Source: a virus. Taken from it: 20,754 bases of DNA. Positions within the stretch are counted from its first letter, which is position 1. Each line of letters begins with the position of its first letter. The notes beneath the pieces are model-generated. The model saw only the letters and a list, made by a program, of their open reading frames with translations, was not told where the DNA came from and did not search any database. The translations under genes were made by a program, and so were the position numbers. The stretch spans positions 1 through 20,754 of the IMG/VR virus record IMGVR_UViG_3300037961_003449. One strand, 5' to 3'. Below are positions 15,667-20,754 of this stretch, one piece after another.

Positions 15667-16029
15667 ATGACCGCTCCAAACATTGCAGGACTATCAACCG
15701 TCACAGGGAAGAGTGTAGGGCTCGCATTAACTACTTCTTTTGCTGACTTGGTTGCTAACGCATCTTCGAGCAATAAGGTCATGAAGATCAACTCTTTGAT
15801 CGTGTCAAATGTAGACGGCACGAATGCAGCTGCTGTCGAAGTTGTCTTGCAGAAAAGCGGTTCCAATGATTTCTATCTAGCAAAGCAAATTGACGTGCCA
15901 GCAGAGGCGACGTTAATTGTCGTGTCAAAGGACACTCAGATCTACTTAGAGGAAAATGACAAGTTGCGCATAAAGGCAAGCGCCTCAAGCGACTTAGAAG
16001 CAATTTGCTCTTATGAGGAGATTTCTTGA
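15667..16029 (+). CDS. Conserved-looking small virion protein candidate
   Basis: 120 residues, rich in beta strands and short hydrophobic residues: LALTTSFADLVANAS, then VMKINSLIVSNVDGTNAAAV, YLAKQIDVPAEATLIVV, DTQIYLEENDKLRIKAS and a short C-terminal strand. The pattern, with the phrase 'N.dgt.aa.v.v', is one I associate with small structural proteins near fibre genes of marine cyanophages, but I cannot name a family. There is no signal peptide and no membrane segment. The TGA overlaps the next ATG (TGATG at 16027-16031), so it is coupled to the following gene. A capsid decoration or fibre accessory role is possible. Confidence 0.55.
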   Translation: MTAPNIAGLSTVTGKSVGLALTTSFADLVANASSSNKVMKINSLIVSNVDGTNAAAVEVVLQKSGSNDFYLAKQIDVPAEATLIVVSKDTQIYLEENDKLRIKASASSDLEAICSYEEIS

Positions 16030-16904
16030 TGAGGCATTACAACGGCAATTTCATCACTAAAACTCGCACTGTCCCCACCAGTTCCGCTGCAAGCGGCATA
16101 TGGAAGCTTGAGTCGCAGTTAATAGACAAAGCTGCAAGCCGCTGGCCGGTGTCACCCATAGTTGTAGACGGTCAAATTGATGGAGACCCCACCGCTGATT
16201 TTGTTGAATTTAGCCGCCGATTTATCGAAAGTGACACATATATGAGTGGCAGCAGTGCTGACTACAACGGTAACTATGATGTGACTCAAGTCACTGTTCC
16301 TGCTACGTTTAGCGGCTCAGCTCGCCTTTACTTAGGGCACAAAAATCATGTAATCGGCAGTGGCGCGACATATTACGGCGACTGCCCTGTCGCGGCAATT
16401 CAAATACTAAATAATGCTGGAACTTCCTTGCTTGAGTCTTGGGTTTTTAACGACACTAACGATACCGGCTGGAGAAACTTGACAGTCAGTCTTAGCGGCA
16501 CATCTACATACGGATTTGTAGAGTCATTGTCGACATCTGCTTCTAGAACTTACCATTCGACAAGCTACACCGTAAGTGGAAGCAACGGCGCTTTTACCCT
16601 TGCAACCAGCACAGGCTCTAGTTACACAGGTTGCGCTGATGGGATTTCTGACACTTTCAAGACATCGGGAGACGGCGGCAGCGACACGATTTTGACTCTT
16701 GGAACTGCAACAACGGCTCAGTCATCTAATACTTACTACTACTACAGAGAGACCAGCGGCACAGCTCGTTACCAAGCCGCACTAATAAGAAGCCCTGCTT
16801 ATACATTTTCAGGTGGTGAGCAAATTCGTATCGCCCATGCCGTGACTGGCTATAGCAGCGAACCAATGGACCCAAATGACGTTCTCTACATAGGAGTCGC
16901 ATGA
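16029..16904 (+). CDS. Ser/Thr/Tyr-rich virion or adhesin-like protein, function unknown
   Basis: 291 residues from ATG 16029; a TTG lies one codon earlier. GAGGAG at 16015-16020, eight bases upstream, supports the ATG. The sequence is low in Lys and rich in Ser, Thr, Gly and Tyr, with strands such as GSARLYLGHKNHVIGSGATY, VAAIQILNNAG and the loop FNDTNDTGWRNLTVSLSG, then many Ser/Thr residues (STSASRTYHSTSYTVSG). This composition fits an extracellular beta-sandwich or fibre-tip protein. There is no signal peptide, as expected of a virion part rather than an exported protein. It overlaps neighbours on both sides (TGATG and ATGA). I do not recognise a family; a host-contact role is inferred from location between the fibres and the fibre chaperone. 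Confidence 0.6.
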   Translation: MRHYNGNFITKTRTVPTSSAASGIWKLESQLIDKAASRWPVSPIVVDGQIDGDPTADFVEFSRRFIESDTYMSGSSADYNGNYDVTQVTVPATFSGSARLYLGHKNHVIGSGATYYGDCPVAAIQILNNAGTSLLESWVFNDTNDTGWRNLTVSLSGTSTYGFVESLSTSASRTYHSTSYTVSGSNGAFTLATSTGSSYTGCADGISDTFKTSGDGGSDTILTLGTATTAQSSNTYYYYRETSGTARYQAALIRSPAYTFSGGEQIRIAHAVTGYSSEPMDPNDVLYIGVA

Positions 16905-17362
16905 GCCTCTACTCACTTAATCAAGGCGAGCCCAAAGAGCTGCCTTTCAAGATACGTTTGTCTGACGGCAGCGTCCGCACTGATCCATCGTCTTTTACTG
17001 AAGACGAAATTGCTGATGTTGGCTACGTCTTTGCAGGATTCGCCCCTGCTCATGACGGAACAACCCAAAAAGTTACATGGAGTGGCACCGCTTGGGTCGT
17101 ATCCGACAAAACCGAGGCAGAGCTAAAAGCAGAGCAAGATCTGTTGTGGGACGAGATACGCGATCAGCGCAAGCAAAAAATCGACGCTGTTGAATGGCGC
17201 ATTTCTCGCTGGTTAAGCGAAACCCGCCAAGGGGTTAGCCCAACAACAGACACAATCTCTGAGTTGGATGCCTACATGCAGGCACTGCGGGACATTACAA
17301 AGCAAAGCGACCCAACTAACATCAGTTGGCCTTCTGAACCAGCAAACGCGGCTGGAAGCTGA
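16901..17362 (+). CDS. Tail fibre assembly chaperone-like protein
   Basis: 153 residues. An N-terminal beta part (LPFKIRLSDGSVRTDPSSF, VTWSGTAWVVSD) leads into a long charged helix (EAELKAEQDLLWDEIRDQRKQ). The C-terminal motif LDAYMQALRDITKQSDPTNI followed by SWPSEP matches the 'Y.qaLRDit...dp..i.WP..P' end typical of phage tail fibre assembly proteins (gp38/Tfa or DUF4376-like). Such proteins help fibres fold or trimerise and may stay at the tip. It overlaps the preceding gene by ATGA and the next by TGATG. Its place after the fibre genes supports the call, and it may serve the two long fibres that lack a visible autochaperone. Confidence 0.7.
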   Translation: MSLYSLNQGEPKELPFKIRLSDGSVRTDPSSFTEDEIADVGYVFAGFAPAHDGTTQKVTWSGTAWVVSDKTEAELKAEQDLLWDEIRDQRKQKIDAVEWRISRWLSETRQGVSPTTDTISELDAYMQALRDITKQSDPTNISWPSEPANAAGS

Positions 17363-17535
17363 TGGAACGTCCCGACCCAATGATCCCCTGCAAACCTGGG
17401 GCGGGGGATGTTGAAGCAATGTCCAACAGGGTGCTCTGGTTAGACCATCTTTACGTGCGAGATGGTCGAGATGACCCTAGCCATGAGTTTCATGGCGTTT
17501 ACACTGGCTTGGCGATTAAATACCAAAATCGATGA
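17362..17535 (+). CDS. Small conserved-looking protein of 57 residues
   Basis: The gene begins MERPDPMIPCKPGAGDV and contains VLWLDHLYVRDGRDDPSHEF, then a short GVYTGLAIKYQNR end. The start ATG overlaps the stop of the fibre chaperone (TGATG) and its TGA overlaps the next start (ATGA), so it is very probably real in spite of its size. There is no membrane segment or signal peptide. Charged and aromatic residues (DHLYVRDGRDDP, HEFHG) suggest a small soluble adaptor. I have an uncertain memory of similar short proteins in cyanophages and marine Synechococcus, and I know no function. Confidence 0.7.
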   Translation: MERPDPMIPCKPGAGDVEAMSNRVLWLDHLYVRDGRDDPSHEFHGVYTGLAIKYQNR

Positions 17536-17720
17536 GCAATGTTTTCGCCCTAACACTCCTTGTAGTCGGCTTTATCACGGGGAACACTGCGTGGGCGCAT
17601 CACAAGTATGTACCAGAGCAGTCAGTGGACATAACAGAAAATGGAAACCTCACCACTACCGAAAATGCAGAAAGCCAGTACGGTAGTCACGGAAAAAACG
17701 TACTTCACGTCCACCAATGA
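17532..17720 (+). CDS. Small exported His-rich protein
   Basis: 62 residues. Residues 1-22 form a hydrophobic signal peptide with an AWA cleavage end (NVFALTLLVVGFITGNTAWA), leaving a mature peptide of about 40 residues that starts HHKYVPEQ and ends SHGKNVLHVHQ. Five of about 40 mature residues are His, at both ends, which would suit metal binding. It overlaps both neighbours by ATGA. Location would be the periplasm of a Gram-negative or cyanobacterial host. No family is recognised. The coupled reading with the beta-barrel candidate that follows suggests that they work on the same compartment. Confidence 0.65.
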   Translation: MSNVFALTLLVVGFITGNTAWAHHKYVPEQSVDITENGNLTTTENAESQYGSHGKNVLHVHQ

Positions 17721-18079
17721 TCAAAAAGCTTGTTTTTGGTGCAGCCGCTGGCGCACTTGCCTTGGCTCCCCTCTGTGCAGCAAAGGCTGACGGTTTTTAC
17801 CTGAACCCCGAATGGAACGGCGCTTGGAGCGGTTCTAACTTTGGTGGCGCTGTCATGGATGGCCATGTTGGCTGGGAGAAAGGCGCTTTCTACATTCAGG
17901 GTGGTCCTTCTTGGCTGCAGCCTGATGGTGGCGAAACCGAAGTTGGTTTCTCTGCAAAGACCGGCGCTAGCGCACCACTTTCTGACTCCATTGATCTGTA
18001 CGGCGAGGTTTCCTACGCCAAGTACGAAAACATTGACGCAGGTTATGGCCTGAAACTTGGCGGCAAAGTCAAGTTCTGA
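17717..18079 (+). CDS. Exported mini outer-membrane beta-barrel candidate
   Basis: 120 residues with a clear signal peptide (basic MIKK, hydrophobic GAAAGALALAP, cleavage after CAAKA at about residue 24). The mature part of about 96 residues starts DGFYLNPEWNGAWSGSNFGG and alternates polar and apolar residues in strands (HVGWEKGAFYIQGGPSWLQP, EVGFSAKTGAS, LYGEVSYAKYE, GYGLKLGGKVKF). It ends in Phe, the usual recognition residue for outer-membrane insertion. The length suits a small barrel of about six to eight short strands or a multimer. It may change the host surface, for example superinfection exclusion, or help release; both are inference. It ends the operon before a hairpin and a terminator. 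Confidence 0.7.
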   Translation: MIKKLVFGAAAGALALAPLCAAKADGFYLNPEWNGAWSGSNFGGAVMDGHVGWEKGAFYIQGGPSWLQPDGGETEVGFSAKTGASAPLSDSIDLYGEVSYAKYENIDAGYGLKLGGKVKF

Positions 18080-18081
18080 TT

Positions 18082-18099
18082 AGTCTGCTAGAGCGGACT
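18082..18099 (+). other. Small hairpin after the beta-barrel gene
   Basis: AGTCTGC (18082-18088) pairs with GCGGACT (18093-18099), seven pairs with one T-G wobble, around a TAGA loop. It begins two bases after the stop codon and has no T run, so it is not a terminator itself. It may protect the mRNA 3' end. Confidence 0.4.
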
Positions 18100-18114
18100 T
18101 GAACACACCCGCAG

Positions 18115-18159
18115 CCTCCCGGTGGGATCTAATCCTCACACCAAGCCGGGAGGTTTTTT
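18115..18159 (+). terminator. Rho-independent terminator
   Basis: CCTCCCGG (18115-18122) and CCGGGAGG (18146-18153) form a perfect eight-pair GC-rich stem, and TTTTTT follows at 18154-18159. The 23-base loop can fold further (GGAT with ATCC). It ends the fibre/envelope transcript. The next gene's ribosome binding site starts two bases after the T run, so read-through or a promoter very close by is needed for the next two genes. Confidence 0.85.
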
Positions 18160-18172
18160 CTTGGAGACAATT

Positions 18173-18412
18173 ATGCAGAAGTACGTCAATGTGCTTGGAG
18201 CGGCTGGCTTCATCCTTGCGGCTGCGAACACGGCAATCATCACTTACGCCGTTTTGCGTGGGCCGCAAATCGTCGAGGAGAACTTGGACAAGATTCAGGC
18301 AGTGATGATGCGAAAATTGAATTCAGCGCTGTCTGACTCTGTGACTGAGGCAATGCCTAGCCAGGTCAAAGAGTTGATGCCCAGCACGACTGGACCTGCT
18401 TTGCCGTTTTAG
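18173..18412 (+). CDS. Small membrane-anchored protein
   Basis: 79 residues from ATG 18173, which has GGAG at 18163-18166. A GTG at 18122 in the same frame lies inside the terminator stem and is not a credible start. Residues about 5-28 form one membrane segment (YVNVLGAAGFILAAANTAII). A charged helical part (IVEENLDKIQAVMMRKL) and a soluble tail ending TTGPALPF follow. It could be a single-span inner membrane protein. I have a vague memory of similar proteins next to the proline-rich neighbour in cyanobacterial phages. The TAG overlaps the GTG start of the next gene (TAGTG), which suggests coupled synthesis and a possible complex. Confidence 0.65.
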   Translation: MQKYVNVLGAAGFILAAANTAIITYAVLRGPQIVEENLDKIQAVMMRKLNSALSDSVTEAMPSQVKELMPSTTGPALPF

Positions 18413-19020
18413 TGGCGGAGATCCCTGAGATCGTCATTGACAGGGTTTGGGTCAACGCTCCAGTCTTGTCAGTCCCTGCTGCGCCACCGGTAACGGTCAA
18501 TATCGGCGTGCCAATTATCGACATGCCTGCGTTTGACCCGATGGACTACAGGCCAGACAAGTTAACGGTAGACCCTGAGCCGGTTCTGCCTAACCCGCCC
18601 AGCACGCCAACACCACCACCTCCAGCGCCACCCACGTTGCCACCGGCGAAAGCTGCTGCTGTCGATGTAGATCCAAGATGCCCTCCCCTTCGTGCGAAGG
18701 AGGTTGGAACGCTTGTCCAAAATGGTTCAAAAAGAATTGCTGGCTACGAGTTACAAGACGGTGAATGCGTCGTCCTGTATGAAGAGATCAAGTTGCCTGA
18801 ACAAGTCATAGCAGCAATTCCGTCTCTTCCGCAGGTCACAACGGTGGGGGTAACCGCTGCTGTGGGTGTGACTGCTGGTTTAGCAACGCCGCTGCTGCTT
18901 AAGGCTGTGAAACCTGCTGTGAAGAAGATTGCGAAGAAGATCCAGTCTTTGCTGGGGCGTAAGGCGAAACCGGTAAGCGTATTTGAGAGGAGACGGGCGC
19001 AGCGGTTGGCGCGGAAATAG
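18412..19020 (+). CDS. Proline-rich protein with C-terminal membrane/basic segment
   Basis: 202 residues from GTG 18412. The N-terminal part has repeating Val/Pro strands (VWVNAPVLSVPAAPPVTVNI, GVPIIDMPAFDPMDY). Residues about 55-85 are an extended Pro run (LPNPPSTPTPPPPAPPTLPP), which could span a periplasm or bind partners. A small domain with two Cys (DPRCPPLRAKEVG, LQDGECVVLYEEI) follows. The end has a hydrophobic segment at about 145-165 (VGVTAAVGVTAGLATPLLL) and a very basic tail (KKIAKKIQSLLGRKAK, RRRAQRLARK). The Pro-rich link plus membrane end recalls TonB- or spanin-like bridging proteins only in outline. The last 122 bases also code the end of the - strand gene. No family name is known to me. 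Confidence 0.65.
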   Translation: MAEIPEIVIDRVWVNAPVLSVPAAPPVTVNIGVPIIDMPAFDPMDYRPDKLTVDPEPVLPNPPSTPTPPPPAPPTLPPAKAAAVDVDPRCPPLRAKEVGTLVQNGSKRIAGYELQDGECVVLYEEIKLPEQVIAAIPSLPQVTTVGVTAAVGVTAGLATPLLLKAVKPAVKKIAKKIQSLLGRKAKPVSVFERRRAQRLARK

Positions 19021-19810
19021 CGTGTCTGTGCGGCAGAACTTGCCCTGGCTTGGGCTTAATTACAACATCGGCGCAGACAGCAAAGTAAGGCGACTTGGGG
19101 TGAAACTCAATGCCTTTTAGCTTGAGTTCGCCGCAGTTCTTGAGCCTGGCAATTTCATACTCAAGCCGCTTTGTTTCTGCGATCTGCCTGTGCAGTTTGA
19201 TGTTGGCATCAGCCATAGCCTTGCATCGTTCTTGGAGGCCACCATCTAGAGGAATTGTTGCCTGGATCGACAAACCACCTGACCAGTTGTGAGTGTCTTT
19301 TTGACCTGTCCTGGTGGGCATTGTGTAGAGGACTCGTCCAGGATTATCGAGTACCCCATCCTCATTAAGATCAGAAAGGTCATATACGGGATCAGGAAAG
19401 TAATCCACATACGGAAGTTGCCAGCTTTTGGACCTATTGACATAAGGAGTGACCGTAATGATGGGACCTTGGCATTGAATGCCGTTACCAAAGGAATTAG
19501 TGAATGCTTGCGATGGAGCAATCATCACTGCTTGGTTTGTGACGCTTCCAGAACTGGTTGCGCTTGGAGCGGCGGTAGCAGACACGCCACCAATTGTTTC
19601 AGCATTGACTGGTGAGGCCAGGGCTAAAAGGGAAAGTGCTATTGGCTGAACGTACTTATAGTGTCCGTAATCTGATTGATCTCCGTCACTTTTTGCACAG
19701 TCGTTATGTTTGAAAGCCCTGGCCCTTTGTAGGTTTCTGAGAACTGCATAGCCGCTCCAGGGGTAATGATCTCCCAGCTTGGCTTGTTGTTCACGTCGAG
19801 GGCTGACCAT
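18899..19810 (-). CDS. Exported protein with coiled coil, start codon uncertain
   Basis: The open frame gives 303 residues from ATG 19810, but that start lies 172 bases inside the preceding gene. A signal-peptide-like segment (KYVQPIALSLLALASPVNA) begins only at residue 52, with no ATG, GTG or TTG near it. The next ordinary start, GTG 19585, would remove the segment. The mature part has a Ser/Thr-rich start, YVDYFPDPVYDLSDLNEDGV (possibly Ca-binding), GGLSIQATIPLDGGLQERC, then a coiled coil (IKLHRQIAETKRLEYEIARL) and KGIEFHPKSPYFAVCADVV, with Cys residues at both ends of the coil. I associate such proteins with cyanophage genomes. The tail is Ser/Gln-rich. Function unknown. Confidence 0.65.
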   Translation of the reverse strand: MVSPRREQQAKLGDHYPWSGYAVLRNLQRARAFKHNDCAKSDGDQSDYGHYKYVQPIALSLLALASPVNAETIGGVSATAAPSATSSGSVTNQAVMIAPSQAFTNSFGNGIQCQGPIITVTPYVNRSKSWQLPYVDYFPDPVYDLSDLNEDGVLDNPGRVLYTMPTRTGQKDTHNWSGGLSIQATIPLDGGLQERCKAMADANIKLHRQIAETKRLEYEIARLKNCGELKLKGIEFHPKSPYFAVCADVVIKPKPGQVLPHRHAISAPTAAPVSSQIRLPVSPYAPAKTGSSSQSSSQQVSQP

Positions 19811-20064
19811 TCATTTACGGTTGTTGTGCCTGGGGTAAGGCTGGCCCCGTTGACCGGGCCGATGTTAGTGCCGCTTACAGAGTATTCCCATCCAGTGCTG
19901 TAAGTTTCAGAGACTATGGTCTCCGTGACCTTGCTGGTGGTTTCAGTGTGGCTAGTCATGCTGCCGGTTTGAAAGTTAGGAATAACCGGAGCCGATTGCG
20001 CGGGTTTAGCGAAAGCAAGCATTTCTCCTGCTAACCCGCAAAGCAGCAACAAAAGAACTCGCAT
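19639..20064 (-). CDS. Small exported Thr/Ser-rich protein
   Basis: 141 residues. The ATG at 20064 comes directly after the TAA of the preceding gene (TAAATG). A signal peptide spans about residues 1-25 (MRVLLLLLCGLAGEMLAFAK, cleavage near AQSA). The mature part is rich in Thr, Ser, Glu and Val: TETTSKVTETIVSETYSTGW, then GWEYSVSGTNIGPVNGASL, NEWSALDVNNKPSWEIITPG and MQFSETYKGPGLSNI, and it ends in a repeated TTVQKVTEINQITDTISTF pattern. This suggests a beta-rich, perhaps multimeric, periplasmic or surface protein. The end of the gene overlaps the open frame of the next one, so the three exported proteins are probably made from one message. No family recognised. Confidence 0.7.
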   Translation of the reverse strand: MRVLLLLLCGLAGEMLAFAKPAQSAPVIPNFQTGSMTSHTETTSKVTETIVSETYSTGWEYSVSGTNIGPVNGASLTPGTTTVNEWSALDVNNKPSWEIITPGAAMQFSETYKGPGLSNITTVQKVTEINQITDTISTFSQ

Positions 20065-20553
20065 TTAATCGATTTTCAGCTCAGTAACAAACTGGCCGAT
20101 TGCCAAGGTGTTAGCCCCACCGCCGGTAACGGTTAGTGCTCCTGCCGGGGTAATTGTGCCTGCAAGTGTGCCAAGCGTCCCAGCAGCTGTGCTCTGCAAG
20201 CTGGAAAAATTAGGGGTTTCGCCTGTTGTTATTGCTGATGTTGGGACGGCATCGGCCTGAGTGTATGACTGGCTGAAGCTGAAAGCGTTGCCGGGTGTGT
20301 CTTGCGTTGCAGCGATTGTGCCTGGAGCGTAAACACCGGACGTGATCGTACCTGCTGAAATCGTATTTGCTGTAGTGCCGTCAGTCGTATCAACTCCTGA
20401 ACCGCTGATTGAAAAGCTGGAGCCGATTCTGTCTGCTGTAGTCATAGCCCCGCCTACTTGGAGGCTGACTGAGCTGGTGATTTTGTGCATTAAGTCAGCA
20501 TGAGCTGCTGGGCCGAAAGCCAGCAACGTAACCAAAGGCAGGAAGTGCTTCAT
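20065..20553 (-). CDS. Small exported Thr/Gly/Ser-rich protein
   Basis: 162 residues. AGGAG lies about nine bases before the ATG at 20553, and the ATG overlaps the stop of the holin-like gene (ATGA). A signal peptide (MKHFLPLVTLLAFGPAAHA) is followed by DLMHKITSSVSLQVGGAMTT, then ADRIGSSFSISGSGVDTTDG, and a Thr/Gly/Ala-rich, nearly Lys- and Cys-free body with many short strands (NTISAGTITSGVYAPGTIAA, GTLGTLAGTITPAGALTVTG). I associate the 'HK..SSV.L.V.ga.t.a.RIGSSfS.SG' opening with small secreted proteins in marine cyanophages, without a known role. It is likely a secreted beta-structured or surface-assembling protein. Confidence 0.72.
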   Translation of the reverse strand: MKHFLPLVTLLAFGPAAHADLMHKITSSVSLQVGGAMTTADRIGSSFSISGSGVDTTDGTTANTISAGTITSGVYAPGTIAATQDTPGNAFSFSQSYTQADAVPTSAITTGETPNFSSLQSTAAGTLGTLAGTITPAGALTVTGGGANTLAIGQFVTELKID

Positions 20554-20750
20554 TTTGGTGGCTCCTTTGAGTCAATCTTAGGTGGCTGTTTTTTCTGCTG
20601 GTTAGCAGACTTGCGCTCAATACCAAAAGAGGCCATTGCCCCCGTGAGCAAGCTAGCCACAAAAGTATTGTCCATTTTCATCTGCGGGAAGAAACCCAAA
20701 TAAGAGACTGTTAGCAATGTCGCGCTCCACACCAAAACAGCGCATTTCAC
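20550..20750 (-). CDS. Holin-like small membrane protein (may continue past window edge)
   Basis: 66 residues from GTG 20750, four bases from the window end; an upstream start cannot be excluded. Two hydrophobic segments at about 4-21 (AVLVWSATLLTVSYLGFF) and 29-44 (TFVASLLTGAMASFGI) are joined by a short loop (PQMKMDN), and a charged Lys-rich tail (KSANQQKKQPPKIDSKEPPK) follows. This is the layout of class II holins, which make lesions in the inner membrane at lysis. No endolysin is visible nearby, so holin is only a topological suggestion. Its TGA overlaps the next ATG, linking it to the three exported proteins downstream. Confidence 0.6.
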   Translation of the reverse strand: MKCAVLVWSATLLTVSYLGFFPQMKMDNTFVASLLTGAMASFGIERKSANQQKKQPPKIDSKEPPK

Positions 20751-20754
20751 AAGG

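Noticed and set aside
18122-18172. GTG 18122 as start of the small membrane protein
   Set aside because: It lies in the terminator stem and has no ribosome site, whereas ATG 18173 has GGAG at good spacing and gives a normal membrane protein N-terminus.
1-20754. tRNA genes, integrase/attachment site, insertion sequences
   Set aside because: I looked on both strands and saw no cloverleaf with the usual conserved arms, no recombinase motif and no terminal inverted repeats. There is also almost no intergenic space for them.

Overview
The window reads as one end of the structural region of a tailed bacteriophage with a long, lambda-type non-contractile tail (siphovirus morphology), followed by accessory genes. 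No bacterial housekeeping gene is present. Genes are packed almost without gaps, with many ATGA, TGATG and TAATG start/stop overlaps, and no stretch over 300 bases lacks a gene. The tail-tip proteins, the MANT-type repetitive fibres and the small secreted proteins at the right end resemble what I remember of phages of marine picocyanobacteria (Synechococcus/Prochlorococcus). The host assignment rests on that memory and is an inference.

Layout, left to right. (1) 1-1224: end of the neck module, with a cut-off head-closure-like gene, a gpZ/HK97-gp10-like gene and a gpU-like tail terminator. (2) 1244-1793: the tail-assembly chaperone pair G and GT. The T part lies in the +1 frame and is joined at UCC UGA C. 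No tail-tube (gpV) gene sits between U and G, where lambda has one. (3) 1821-11123: the lambda tail order H (tape measure), M, L, K, I, J. K carries complete JAMM and NlpC/P60 motifs. I begins with a ubiquitin-like domain ending in Gly-Gly. L has an added N-terminal domain and lacks the family's cysteine-rich C-terminus. (4) 11125-17362: fibre and host-contact block, with a collar-domain protein behind an odd six-codon leader, a small baseplate/fibre protein, a collagen-like linker protein, two long repetitive fibres sharing an N-terminal signature, two small structural candidates and a fibre-assembly chaperone. (5) 17362-19020: small + strand genes, mostly membrane or secreted, including a mini outer-membrane beta-barrel candidate, interrupted by a terminator at 18115-18159. 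(6) 20750-18899 on the - strand: a converging operon of a holin-like membrane protein and three exported proteins. The two arms overlap tail to tail by 122 bases.

How it works together: regions 1-3 build the tail tube and tip around the tape measure, using the frameshifted chaperone to load it. K and I mature the tip, J and the fibres meet the host surface, and the cassettes at the right end probably act on the host envelope (lysis, exclusion or surface change). That last role is inferred only from signal peptides, membrane segments and position. The most interesting points are the antizyme/prfB-like +1 frameshift site, the missing tube gene, the altered gpL, the stop codon in the leader of the collar gene, and the envelope cassette, whose last gene has no ordinary start codon next to its signal peptide.
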